Shown here piece by piece: positions 25,955-34,591 of a DNA stretch of 44,314 nt (position 1 is its first letter; the number at the start of each line of letters is the position of its first letter). The notes under the pieces are model-generated. The model did no database searches, had not been told where the DNA came from, and worked only from the letters and a program-made list of their open reading frames with translations. The translations under genes were made by a program, and so were the position numbers. The stretch is from Lachnospiraceae bacterium (GTDB lineage: Bacteria > Bacillota > Clostridia > Lachnospirales > Lachnospiraceae), in the NCBI GenBank assembly GCA_017440575.1, contig JAFSGY010000063.1, forward strand, positions 1 to 44,314, given 5' to 3'.

Positions 25955-27379
25955 ATGAAACAAGAGATTATGTTAGGAGATAAGCAGGAAATACCTGAAG
26001 TTGTGAAGAATAGTAATGCAATAGAAGCCTTTGCGAAACGTCAGCAGACGATTATGGATAAGCTGAAAATATTGACAGATGCCGCTAAATATGATGTTTC
26101 CTGCAGTTCATCGGGAGTGGAGCGAAAAGGAAACGGAAGAGATATGGGAAACTGTTCGGCGGCAGGAATTTGCCATAGTTTCTCAGCGGACGGACGTTGT
26201 ATTTCTTTATTAAAAATACTGTTTTCCAATGAATGTGCTTATGATTGTAAATATTGTATAAATCGAAGAAGTAATGATGTACCACGGGCAACCTTTACAC
26301 CGGATGAGGTATGCGAGCTTACCATGAATTTTTATAGAAGAAATTATATAGAAGGCTTATTTCTTAGTTCCGGTATTGTTAATAATCCGAATTACACCAT
26401 GGAGCTTATCTATCAGGCAATATACAAGCTCCGGAATGTATATCGCTTTCGGGGGTATATTCATGTGAAGGGGATTCCTGGAACAGACCCTTTACTCATT
26501 CAGAAGATTGGATTTCTGGCAGACAGAATGAGTGTGAATCTGGAACTACCAACAGCAGATGGATTGAAGAAGCTTGCACCAAATAAACATAGGAAAAACA
26601 TCTTAGCACCTATGCGCCAGATTCAGCAAGGGATACAACAGTCTAAAAATGAAGTCATTTTATATAAGAATGCACCGGAATTTGTTCCCGGAGGACAGTC
26701 GACCCAGATGATTATCGGAGCAACGCCGGAGAGTGATTATCAGCTTATGATGGTGACACAGAGTTTATATGAGAATTTTGCATTAAAAAGAGTTTATTAT
26801 TCGGCTTACGTTGGAATTAATGAAGATAAGGAGCTTCCGGCAGTTACCGGAGGGACACCATTGTTAAGAGAACACCGCCTTTATCAGGCAGACTGGCTTT
26901 TGCGTTTTTATCATTTCAGGGCAGAAGAATTGCTGAGTGAAAAAAAGCCTAATTTCAATATCTTATTGGACCCGAAATGTGATTGGGCATTGCAGCATTT
27001 GGAACAGTTTCCGGTTGAGATAAACCGGGCGGATTATCAAACCCTTCTGCGTGTACCGGGAATTGGTGTAAAGAGTGCACAGCGCATCTGTGGAGCGAGG
27101 AGAACAGCAAGGCTTACCTTTGAGGATTTGAAGAAGCTTGGAGTAGTATTAAAGCGAGCGTTGTACTTTATTACCTGTAGTGGGAAGATGATGTATAACA
27201 CGAAATTAGAGGAAGACTATATTACGAGGAATTTGCTTTCTGTGCATGAGAGACTTCCTTTTGATAGAGATGGTGTGACATATAAACAGCTTTCACTATT
27301 TGACGATGGACAGGAGAATGTAAGACTGTTTGAGCATGTGGCGGGAGCACGGCTTAAGATACCAAGTGGTTCCGTGTAA
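25955..27379 (+). CDS. Putative DNA-repair radical SAM protein with helix-hairpin-helix
   Basis: A 474-residue protein of the family described as a putative DNA modification/repair radical SAM protein (TIGR03916-type). DAAKYDVSCSSSGVER near the N-terminus and the [4Fe-4S] motif CAYDCKYC (Cys94, Cys98, Cys101) are visible, then EGLFLSSGI and RGYIHVKGIPGTD of the radical SAM barrel. A helix-hairpin-helix, LLRVPGIGVKSAQRICGARR, lies at about residues 360-385 and implies DNA binding. The ATG at 25955 follows AAGGAAAG; the in-frame GTG at 25907 has no such site, and ATG 26056 would remove a family-atypical extension. The partner gene follows after 59 bases. The reaction is unknown; spore photoproduct lyase is only a distant analogue. 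Confidence 0.88.
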   Translation: MKQEIMLGDKQEIPEVVKNSNAIEAFAKRQQTIMDKLKILTDAAKYDVSCSSSGVERKGNGRDMGNCSAAGICHSFSADGRCISLLKILFSNECAYDCKYCINRRSNDVPRATFTPDEVCELTMNFYRRNYIEGLFLSSGIVNNPNYTMELIYQAIYKLRNVYRFRGYIHVKGIPGTDPLLIQKIGFLADRMSVNLELPTADGLKKLAPNKHRKNILAPMRQIQQGIQQSKNEVILYKNAPEFVPGGQSTQMIIGATPESDYQLMMVTQSLYENFALKRVYYSAYVGINEDKELPAVTGGTPLLREHRLYQADWLLRFYHFRAEELLSEKKPNFNILLDPKCDWALQHLEQFPVEINRADYQTLLRVPGIGVKSAQRICGARRTARLTFEDLKKLGVVLKRALYFITCSGKMMYNTKLEEDYITRNLLSVHERLPFDRDGVTYKQLSLFDDGQENVRLFEHVAGARLKIPSGSV

Positions 27380-27438
27380 GAGTACACATGCGAGGATGTG
27401 ATGCAGTTATGATGGAATAAAGATTTCAGGAGGTAGAC

Positions 27439-28215
27439 ATGGAAGAATATGTATTTATTTGTGAGGATAGTCTGGAAGGCATATTCTCTGGTGTTTATGA
27501 GGCATATGAGTTTAAAAAGGAAGAGGGAATAGAAAGTCATGATATACTGCATCTTGCGGTAAAAGAACCTGATATGTATAGATTGTTTACACAGTATATC
27601 AGGCTGGAAACAAACGAAGAGAAAGCAAAGAAGGTAATCCGAACCATAAAGAGAGAATTAGGGGAGCATACTTACTATGATTTGTGTCTTGCTGCTATCT
27701 GTGTGGATGAGGAGAAGGCAGATGCTATTTATCATACAATTGTAACGGGGTTAAAGTATCATGATAAGAATGTATTTGCAAGACTTCATGATAAGGCTGT
27801 TCATAAGGCATTTACATGTAGAAGAAACGCTGCGAATGAACTGCACTATTGTAAGGAATTTTTGCGATTTGAAGAGCTTGAAAATGGTATTTTGTATGCT
27901 AAGATTGGACCGAAGAATCATGTATTGCCATTTCTTGTGCCGCATTTTGCAGATAGACTTCCGGCAGATAACTTTGTCATTTATGATGAAACACGTGGAG
28001 AGTTTGCACTTCATCCAAGGTACAAGCAATGGTATTTGGTAACCAACCATGAATTTGATGAGAGGGAGCTTGTATATTCGGAGGAAGAACAGGTATATAG
28101 GGAGTTATTTACAGAATTCTGTCAGACCATTGCAATAGAAGAACGTATCAATCTGAAGCTTCAAAGGCAGATGTGTGCATTAAGATATCGACCATATATG
28201 GTAGAATTTCAATAA
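27439..28215 (+). CDS. Partner of the DNA-repair radical SAM protein (TIGR03915/DUF4130-type)
   Basis: A 258-residue protein recognised by its start (YVFICEDSLEGIFSGVYEAYE) and by ENGILYAKIGPKNHVLPFLVPHFADRLPADNFVIYDETRGEFALH, typical of the family genetically linked to the TIGR03916-type radical SAM protein. In some bacteria this domain is fused to a uracil-DNA-glycosylase-like domain, which is absent here. CAGGAGGTAGAC gives a strong ribosome binding site for the ATG at 27439. It is almost certainly in one operon with the upstream gene. A DNA-metabolism role is inferred from the linkage; no catalytic motif can be named. Confidence 0.85.
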   Translation: MEEYVFICEDSLEGIFSGVYEAYEFKKEEGIESHDILHLAVKEPDMYRLFTQYIRLETNEEKAKKVIRTIKRELGEHTYYDLCLAAICVDEEKADAIYHTIVTGLKYHDKNVFARLHDKAVHKAFTCRRNAANELHYCKEFLRFEELENGILYAKIGPKNHVLPFLVPHFADRLPADNFVIYDETRGEFALHPRYKQWYLVTNHEFDERELVYSEEEQVYRELFTEFCQTIAIEERINLKLQRQMCALRYRPYMVEFQ

Positions 28216-28421
28216 TTGCTATTTTTCTAGTTGCACGCAAATGCACAAAATGAAAAGATTCGATTGTCAAAACAAATGATTTTATACAACAAGTGTCTAT
28301 AGTATACAATTTTTACTTTTTTTAATTAGTTAAAGTTAATATATGAAAAGAAAAAATGTACTTAAATAAATACAAAGAAACGGTAAAACTGACGAAAGTA
28401 TTCTAATAAATGGAAAATCTG

Positions 28422-28449
28422 TTTACTTTATTTTATTTTTGGGTATAAT
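28422..28449 (+). promoter_or_regulatory. Promoter of the HPr-like gene
   Basis: TTTACT at 28422-28427, a 16-base spacer and a perfect TATAAT at 28444-28449. The leader is about 80 bases. Confidence 0.65.
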
Positions 28450-28503
28450 AATTTAAAGATGTTAGAGACAGTAACATGACTTTTCTGAAATAATAGAAGA
28501 GTG

Positions 28504-28520
28504 TTCGTCATTATGACGAA
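28504..28520. promoter_or_regulatory. Perfect palindrome before the HPr-like ribosome binding site
   Basis: TTCGTCAT-T-ATGACGAA is an 8-bp inverted repeat around one base; it ends directly against GAAAGG. It could be an operator or a leader hairpin that gates the ribosome binding site. Confidence 0.5.
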
Positions 28521-28535
28521 GAAAGGTAGAAGACA

Positions 28536-28763
28536 ATGAAAGAGCGTAAGATTAAGATGAGACCGGAAGAGGTCAAGGATTTTGTGTATGAGGCTTCTAA
28601 ATGTGATTTTGACATTGACATTTTTTACAATCACTACATTATTGATGCTAAGTCTATCTTAGGTGTTATGGGATTAGATTTTAATTCTACCCTGACTGTA
28701 AAGTATGCAGGTTATAATCACGATTTTGAGAATTGTGTAAATAAATTAGCAATCGCTTGCTAG
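28536..28763 (+). CDS. HPr-like protein lacking the phosphorylatable histidine (Crh-like)
   Basis: A 75-residue protein whose centre, DAKSILGVMGLDFN, matches the regulatory-serine loop of HPr (Ser40 here, Ser46 in Bacillus HPr). The active-site segment HARPA of HPr is replaced by KMRPE, so the histidine phosphorylated by enzyme I is gone while the following Arg-Pro is kept. That is the pattern of Crh, a regulatory paralogue that acts with CcpA after serine phosphorylation. Whether HPr kinase acts on this protein is inference. The ATG at 28536 follows GAAAGG. It is monocistronic, with its own promoter and a very strong terminator. Confidence 0.75.
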   Translation: MKERKIKMRPEEVKDFVYEASKCDFDIDIFYNHYIIDAKSILGVMGLDFNSTLTVKYAGYNHDFENCVNKLAIAC

Positions 28764-28795
28764 TAAAAAGGGCGCTGCCGAGGGCAGTAATTGAC

Positions 28796-28840
28796 TCCCT
28801 ATGTAGGATAGAGTAAACTATCCTACATAGGGATTTTTTT
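28796..28840 (+). terminator. Strong terminator of the HPr-like gene
   Basis: A perfect 16-bp stem, arms 28796-28811 and 28818-28833, loop of 6, then seven T. Confidence 0.95.
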
Positions 28841-28907
28841 ATCTATAGGGAATTTACTATAGAGTAAAAGTTTATGTGCCCGTAAAAGTAAAGCAGGAGG
28901 AGAGTGT

Positions 28908-31385
28908 GTGGAAATTCGTGTATCCGTAAGACAGCTTGTGGAATTTATTCTGCGAGAAGGAGATATTGACAATAGAAGAACGGGTGGCTCTGATACAGCG
29001 ATGCAGGAGGGAAGTAGAATTCACCGCCTGATTCAACGAAGAATGGGCTCAGATTATCATGCAGAAGTAGCGTTAAAATACAGCTGGAATGCCGGAGCTT
29101 ACGATATTATTGTGGAAGGGCGTGCAGATGGTATTATTGATTTTGACTGGGAAAGACATATCACAGAGAAGGCAGTAATGACCAAAGAGGATCATGAGAA
29201 ACAGGTGCTTCCTGCTATTAGTGAGGAAAAAAAGGTTATTGTAGATGAAATCAAAGGTACCTATAAAGAATTAAGACGAATTCAAAAGCCCATAGCGGTT
29301 CACTTGGCACAGGCAAAATGCTATGCCTATATCTATGCAGAGCAATGTGGGCTAAAAGATATTGGTGTCAGGATGACTTATTGCAATCTAGAAACGGAGG
29401 AAACGAAATACTTCCATGAGGATTATACCTTTATCGAACTTCGAAGCTGGTTTGAAGAACTTATGGAGGAATATAAAAAGTGGTCTGATTTTCAGTTTGC
29501 GTGGACAAAGACAAGAACAGATTCCATTAAGGCACTTTCCTTTCCGTTCCCATACAGAGAGGGGCAAAAAGAACTGGTTACCTATGTATATCAGACCATA
29601 TATCATAAGCGGAAGCTGTTTCTGGAGGCACCAACAGGCGTAGGTAAGACCATATCTACCGTGTTTCCGGCAGTTAAGGCTTTTGGTGAAGGAATGGTAG
29701 AGAAGATATTTTATCTAACGGCAAAGACGATTACCAGAACGGTTGCACAGCAGTGTTTTGCCCTTCTTGCAGGGAAAGGGCTTAGAATGAAAACTGTAAT
29801 ACTGACGGCAAGGGATAAAATCTGTTCGTTGGAAAAGGCAGAATGCAATCCGGATGCATGTCCATATGCGAAGGGACATTTTGACAGGATTAATCAGGCA
29901 ATGTATGACCTTCTTACCAAGGAAGACCATTTTTCAAGGGAAACGGTACTGGAATATGCACAGAAACATATGGTGTGTCCGTTTGAAATGGCACTTGATA
30001 TGAGTTTGTTTTCGGATGCGGTTATATGTGATTATAATTATGTATTTGATCCTAAGGTGTATCTGAAGCGATTTTTTGCAGATGGAAATGGGAAAAAAAA
30101 CTATATTTTTTTAATCGATGAGGCACATAATCTGTTGGAGCGAGGAAGAGAGATGTATAGTGCTTCTTTGATTAAGGAGGAGTTTCTAAAGGTCAAGAAG
30201 CTTGTTGGAGAAAAATCACAAAAGCTTGCAAAACAGCTTGAAAAATGTAACAAAGAACTGCTTGCTATGAAGCGACTTTGCGAGAATTATAGGGAAGAGG
30301 AGATGATTGCACCATTTGTTATGGCATTGACCAGAGCCTATGGAACGATGGACGAATTCTTAGAAGAGCATGAAAGCTTTGAGAGCAGGGATGAGGTACT
30401 AGAGTTATATTTCCAGATGGCTCATTTTCTGAACATGTATGAAATCATGGATGAGAATTATGTTTCTTATAGTCAATTACTTTCCGATGGAGATTTTATG
30501 CTGAAGCTGTTCTGTGTGAATCCGGCCAATAATTTGAAGCAATGCATGAAAAATGGACGAAGCAGTATTCTCTTTTCAGCAACCTTTTTGCCCATTCAGT
30601 ATTATAAGAAGCTGCTTGGCGGAGAAGCGGAGGATTATGAGGTGTATGCAAAGTCGACCTTTGAAGAGGAGAAACGGGCGCTTTTGTTTGCGCGAGATGT
30701 AACCAGTAAATATACAAGGCGTAGTACAGAGGAATTTCGTAAGATAGCAAGATATTTGTATGAGATTGTGCACCAAAGATATGGTAACTATATGGTATTC
30801 TTTCCATCTCATGCTTTTTTGGAAGAGGTCTATGAGATCTTCATGGAGGAATATTTTGATGAAAATATCATGGAATGCGTTGTTCAGGAAGACTATATGA
30901 GCGAAGCCAAAAGAGAAGAGTTTTTAAAGAAATTTGAAGGAAACGAGAGCTGCAATCTGACAGAGCAAATTGCTTTTGAGATTGAAGAGGAAGATGAGAC
31001 TATTTTGATTGGTTTTTGCGTGATGGGAGGCATCTTTTCAGAAGGAATTGACCTAAAAAAAGACAGCCTGATTGGTGCGATAATTGTTGGGACGGGGATT
31101 CCACAGGTTTGTTGTGAACGGGAGCTTCTGAAGAATTATTTTGATGAACAGGGAGAAAATGGCTTTGACTATGCATATCGGATACCCGGAATGAATAAGG
31201 TATTGCAGTCGGCAGGGCGAGTGATAAGAACTGCAGATGACATTGGTGTTATCGCATTATTGGATGAGCGATTCTTAGAATATCAGTATAAGAGGATGTT
31301 TCCGCGTGAATGGAATCAATATGAAGTGGTGAATGTGGATGAAGTCGCAAAAAGGGTGGAAAAATTTTGGAATGACTGGTTATAA
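28908..31385 (+). CDS. DinG/XPD-like iron-sulfur DNA helicase with N-terminal nuclease-like domain
   Basis: An 825-residue superfamily 2 helicase. The helicase core has Walker A APTGVGKT (Lys247), the DEAH box at Asp404-His407 (IDEAHNLLERG), and a C-terminal part with VMGGIFSEGIDL and QSAGRVIRTADD. Cys306, Cys313, Cys318 and Cys357 lie between motifs I and II, where XPD/DinG proteins hold a 4Fe-4S cluster. Residues 1-190 resemble a PD-(D/E)XK (Cas4/RecB-like) nuclease: GRADGIIDF, then Glu114-Ile-Lys116, then Gln135 in QAKCYAY. The start is the GTG at 28908, preceded by GGAGGAG. It is monocistronic. The likely job is unwinding and possibly cutting DNA structures during repair. Confidence 0.88.
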   Translation: MEIRVSVRQLVEFILREGDIDNRRTGGSDTAMQEGSRIHRLIQRRMGSDYHAEVALKYSWNAGAYDIIVEGRADGIIDFDWERHITEKAVMTKEDHEKQVLPAISEEKKVIVDEIKGTYKELRRIQKPIAVHLAQAKCYAYIYAEQCGLKDIGVRMTYCNLETEETKYFHEDYTFIELRSWFEELMEEYKKWSDFQFAWTKTRTDSIKALSFPFPYREGQKELVTYVYQTIYHKRKLFLEAPTGVGKTISTVFPAVKAFGEGMVEKIFYLTAKTITRTVAQQCFALLAGKGLRMKTVILTARDKICSLEKAECNPDACPYAKGHFDRINQAMYDLLTKEDHFSRETVLEYAQKHMVCPFEMALDMSLFSDAVICDYNYVFDPKVYLKRFFADGNGKKNYIFLIDEAHNLLERGREMYSASLIKEEFLKVKKLVGEKSQKLAKQLEKCNKELLAMKRLCENYREEEMIAPFVMALTRAYGTMDEFLEEHESFESRDEVLELYFQMAHFLNMYEIMDENYVSYSQLLSDGDFMLKLFCVNPANNLKQCMKNGRSSILFSATFLPIQYYKKLLGGEAEDYEVYAKSTFEEEKRALLFARDVTSKYTRRSTEEFRKIARYLYEIVHQRYGNYMVFFPSHAFLEEVYEIFMEEYFDENIMECVVQEDYMSEAKREEFLKKFEGNESCNLTEQIAFEIEEEDETILIGFCVMGGIFSEGIDLKKDSLIGAIIVGTGIPQVCCERELLKNYFDEQGENGFDYAYRIPGMNKVLQSAGRVIRTADDIGVIALLDERFLEYQYKRMFPREWNQYEVVNVDEVAKRVEKFWNDWL

Positions 31386-31715
31386 AAGTGTATAATCTGA
31401 CTATTTAATTTTGAGGAAAAGGTCAAAAAAGGTAAAAAAACGCACGTTATTGTGTTTTTTTGCGTTAAAATGTGCAAATTCGACAAAAAGTGACAATTGT
31501 GGATAACTATGTGGAAATGGTGGGTTACTCACTAAAATCAATTGTGTTGGAATGTGGATAGAATAGAAAATATAAAAAAAGAATCATTTCCGAGGAACTT
31601 TTGGATATGAAAAACAGGATATTCATCATAGCTTTTAGGAAAAAACAAAAACTGCAAATTGTATAAATTGAATGATAAATTTAACGTAAAAAAAATCAAT
31701 ACTATAAAATGTCAG
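31386..31715. other. Gap after the helicase gene with DnaA-box-like words
   Basis: It holds the helicase terminator (31434-31461) and three same-strand DnaA-box-like words: TGTGGATAA at 31498-31506 (perfect complement of TTATCCACA), TGTGGAAAT at 31510-31518 and TGTGGATAG at 31553-31561. The rest is A+T-rich without a gene. Confidence 0.45.
31434..31461 (+). terminator. Terminator of the helicase gene
   Basis: 11-bp arms 31434-31444 and 31451-31461 with one G-U pair, six-base loop, arm ending in seven T. Confidence 0.75.
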
Positions 31716-31750
31716 AAAAAATACCTCAAGGCAAAATGCCTTGAGGTATT
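31716..31750 (-). terminator. Terminator of the cellobiose phosphorylase gene
   Basis: Perfect 14-bp arms 31720-31733 and 31737-31750 with a 3-base loop; the A run at 31716-31720 becomes a U run on the minus-strand transcript. Confidence 0.9.
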
Positions 31751-31769
31751 GTCGATAAATCATTTACAA

Positions 31770-34205
31770 TTATCCCATAATCACTTCAACATTTACTTCC
31801 TTTTTGCTGGAATCAAATGGAATGATACAGCCATCAACAGCAACGCCGTCAACTGTCATAGAAGCAACGCCCTTTTGAACGTTATTTGGATTCTTTACGG
31901 TTATGTGATATACCACATCACGATAGCTTCTGGTTAAGGAAAAATCGCCAAAATCATCTGGAATACATGGATTCACGCTTAAACCGTTATGAGTAGGATA
32001 TACACCAAGAATGTACTGCGAGATATTAACAAAGGTCCATGCGGCAGTACCTGTTAACCAGATGTTCTTAGCTTCTCCGTGATATTTAGCATCACGTCCT
32101 GCAACCATCTGTGAATATACATATGGCTCTGTTCTGTGAATCTCACTAATCTCTTCTACATAAGCAGGACAAGTCTTCTGATAGATTTCAAAGGCTCTGT
32201 CACCACGTCCGATAACAGTTTCAGCGATAGAAACCCAAGGGTTATTGTGACAGAAGATACCTGCATTCTCTTTGTATCCTGGTGGATAGGAAGAGATTTC
32301 ACCAAGCTCAAGGTGATATTTTGTATAAGCAGGCTGTAAAATCATAACACCATATTTCGTATCAAGACGTTCTTTTACGGAGTTTAAAGCCTTTTCGGCA
32401 AGTCCTTCTTCTACACCAACACCGGCAAGAACACAGAAGCCCTGTGGCTCGATGTAGATCTGACCTTCTTCACATTCTTTAGAACCAACCTTGTTGCTGT
32501 ACGCGTCATATGCTCTGACGAACCATTCGCCATCCCAGCCATCTTTTAAAATGGCATCATACATAACCTTAACCTCAGCTCTTGCACGGTCTGCCTCGGC
32601 CTGATCGTTCAGAAGCTCCGCAAGCTGTGCGTATTCTTCGCCGTATTTTACAAACATACCTGCAATAAATACGGACTCTGCCACAGGTCCTTCACTTGGT
32701 CCAAAGGTCTGGAAGGATTCACCCGGATGTTCAGAGAAACAGTTCAGGTTCAGACAGTCATTCCAGTCTGCACGTCCTATTAATGGAAGGTTATGAGGAC
32801 CCTTGTGATTTACAATATAATCAAAGGAACGCTTTAAGTGATCCATAAGTGGAGCAGCAACGCTCATGTCATTATCAAAAGGAACCATTTCCTTCAAAAT
32901 AGAAAGGTCACCTGTTTCACGTATGTAAGCACTTGTTCCTGCAATCAGCCATAATGGGTCATCGTTGAAGCCGCTTCCGATGTCGGAGTTGCCCTTCTTG
33001 GTTAATGGCTGATACTGATGATAGGCACTTCCGTCTTGGAACTGAGTGGATGCAATGTCAATGATTCTTTCTCTTGCTCTGTCTGGAATCAAGTGTACAA
33101 AACCAAGTAAATCCTGACAGGAATCGCGGAATCCCATACCACGGCCGATACCTGATTCATAGTAAGAAGCAGAACGGCTCATGTTGAAGGTAACCATACA
33201 CTGGTACTGATTCCAGATATTAACCATACGGTTAACCTTGTCATTGGATGATGACACAGAATACTTGGATAATAACTTCTCCCAGTATTCATTTAATTCA
33301 GTAAAAGCCTTTTCCACGGCTGCATCGGAGTCATACTTTGCAATCATGGCATTTGCAGGAGCCTTGTTTACTACATTTGGCGCCTCAAACTTCCGATCCT
33401 GTGGATTCTCTAAATATCCAAGCAGGAAGACGAAAGACTTCTCCTCGCCCGGAGCAAGGGAAATATTTAATTGGTGTGCGGCAATAGGAGCCCAACCACT
33501 TGCCATGGAATTTGTACATGCGCCTGCAAGAACCGCCTCCGGCTTATCGGCACCATTGTAAGTGCCAATAAAGCTCTCGCGAATGGTATCAAAGCCGTCT
33601 ACTGGAGCATTTACAGTGTAAATAGCATAGTGATTACGTCTCTCTCTGTATTCTGTTTTATGATAAATAGTAGAACCGATAACTTCCACTTCACCAGTGC
33701 TTAAATTTCTCTGGAAGTTGCGAGAATCATCATCTGCGTTCCAAAGACACCACTCTACATAAGAGAAAAGGGAAATTTCTTTTGCGGAATCAGAAAGATT
33801 CTTGATTTTAACCTGGGAAATTTCACAATTGTCATTCATAGGAACAAAGCTAAGAACAGATGCCTGTACGCCATTCTTAGAAGAGGTAAAACGGCTGTAG
33901 CCGATACCATGACGACATTCATAGGAATCAAGTTCGGTTTTGGTTGGCTGCCAGCCGGGATTCCATACGGTATCACCGTCTTTAATATAGAAATATTTAC
34001 CGTTTGTATCATAAGGAACGTCATTATAACGATAACGAGTCAGTCTTAAAAGCTTAGCATCCTTATAGAAGGTGTATCCACCACAGGTATTGGATATTAA
34101 AGAAAAGAATTCATTACATCCAAGATAGTTAATCCATGGTAATGGTGTTTTTGGAGTTGTGATGACATATTCACGATTCGCGTCATCAAAATATCCGAAT
34201 TTCAT
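31770..34205 (-). CDS. Cellobiose phosphorylase (GH94)
   Basis: An 811-residue cytoplasmic enzyme that cleaves cellobiose with phosphate to glucose-1-phosphate and glucose. The opening [16 protein letters not shown], then [20 protein letters not shown] and [11 protein letters not shown], closely follows known clostridial cellobiose phosphorylases. [10 protein letters not shown] contains the general acid, Asp483 here. [12 protein letters not shown] is another conserved glycoside-phosphorylase stretch. The ATG at 34205 has AAAGGAG upstream; a longer in-frame start at 34286 falls inside the promoter. It diverges from the LacI-type regulator and sugar importer, which fits uptake of cellobiose and energy-saving phosphorolysis. 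Cellodextrin phosphorylase is the main alternative but is usually longer. Confidence 0.92.
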   Translation of the reverse strand: MKFGYFDDANREYVITTPKTPLPWINYLGCNEFFSLISNTCGGYTFYKDAKLLRLTRYRYNDVPYDTNGKYFYIKDGDTVWNPGWQPTKTELDSYECRHGIGYSRFTSSKNGVQASVLSFVPMNDNCEISQVKIKNLSDSAKEISLFSYVEWCLWNADDDSRNFQRNLSTGEVEVIGSTIYHKTEYRERRNHYAIYTVNAPVDGFDTIRESFIGTYNGADKPEAVLAGACTNSMASGWAPIAAHQLNISLAPGEEKSFVFLLGYLENPQDRKFEAPNVVNKAPANAMIAKYDSDAAVEKAFTELNEYWEKLLSKYSVSSSNDKVNRMVNIWNQYQCMVTFNMSRSASYYESGIGRGMGFRDSCQDLLGFVHLIPDRARERIIDIASTQFQDGSAYHQYQPLTKKGNSDIGSGFNDDPLWLIAGTSAYIRETGDLSILKEMVPFDNDMSVAAPLMDHLKRSFDYIVNHKGPHNLPLIGRADWNDCLNLNCFSEHPGESFQTFGPSEGPVAESVFIAGMFVKYGEEYAQLAELLNDQAEADRARAEVKVMYDAILKDGWDGEWFVRAYDAYSNKVGSKECEEGQIYIEPQGFCVLAGVGVEEGLAEKALNSVKERLDTKYGVMILQPAYTKYHLELGEISSYPPGYKENAGIFCHNNPWVSIAETVIGRGDRAFEIYQKTCPAYVEEISEIHRTEPYVYSQMVAGRDAKYHGEAKNIWLTGTAAWTFVNISQYILGVYPTHNGLSVNPCIPDDFGDFSLTRSYRDVVYHITVKNPNNVQKGVASMTVDGVAVDGCIIPFDSSKKEVNVEVIMG

Positions 34206-34247
34206 ACGCAATTCTCCTTTACAATATAAATATTTAGAAAAATAAAG

Positions 34248-34257
34248 TAAACGTTTA
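34248..34257. promoter_or_regulatory. LacI-type operator at the cellobiose phosphorylase promoter
   Basis: TAAACGTTTA is a perfect palindrome with the central CG typical of LacI/GalR-family operators. It sits about 20-30 bases downstream of the -10 box, where bound repressor would block transcription. A CcpA cre site is the alternative. Confidence 0.55.
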
Positions 34258-34277
34258 AGTAAACCTGTTATGCTCGC

Positions 34278-34306
34278 ATTATACATAATATATGGAATAA
34301 AAGCAA
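34278..34306 (-). promoter_or_regulatory. Promoter of cellobiose phosphorylase
   Basis: Read on the minus strand: TTGCTT (34306-34301), a 17-base spacer and a perfect TATAAT (34283-34278). Confidence 0.75.
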
Positions 34307-34521
34307 GGAAAATATTTGATAAATGGGCATGAAAAAGAAAAATAAGAAAAACTTAATCGTTTTATAAAAGGTTTTAGTTGGATGTAAAATAAACTAATTC
34401 GTCTTCGTTTGCAAAATAAAATAAATACAATAATATAAGAAAAAAACGTGCAATAATCAGAAAATAAAAGGGGTGAGAAGTTATGGAAAGTAAAAAGTGA
34501 ATAAAAAAATGAAAAAAGGTA

Positions 34522-34550
34522 TTGCAATATTGTGCAAAATGATATATCAT
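34522..34550 (+). promoter_or_regulatory. Promoter of the LacI-type regulator
   Basis: TTGCAA at 34522-34527 and TATCAT at 34545-34550 with a 17-base spacer. The 34206-34591 interval holds this promoter, the divergent one and two palindromes; the A+T-rich middle shows nothing else. Confidence 0.55.
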
Positions 34551-34558
34551 TAATTACG

Positions 34559-34568
34559 TAATCGATTA
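34559..34568. promoter_or_regulatory. Palindrome at the regulator's transcription start
   Basis: TAATCGATTA, a perfect palindrome with central CG placed just after the -10 box, suggesting autoregulation. Its half-site differs from TAAACGTTTA, so the same repressor may bind it only weakly or not at all. Confidence 0.4.
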
Positions 34569-34591
34569 AGCGATAAGGGAGGAGCATACAT

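Larger units (their letters stand above)
28216..28535. other. A+T-rich gap with the promoter of the HPr-like gene
   Basis: The left part (28216-28400) is A+T-rich with no recognised element. A promoter lies at 28422-28449 and a palindrome at 28504-28520. No hairpin with a T run was found directly after the upstream gene. Confidence 0.5.

Noticed and set aside
31498-31561. Replication origin
   Set aside because: Only one perfect DnaA box and no dnaA, dnaN, gyrase or rpmH genes; kept only as a possible DnaA-binding cluster.
31659-31937. Plus-strand frame of 92 codons at the end of cellobiose phosphorylase
   Set aside because: It is mostly antisense to the phosphorylase gene, runs through its terminator and lacks a binding site.
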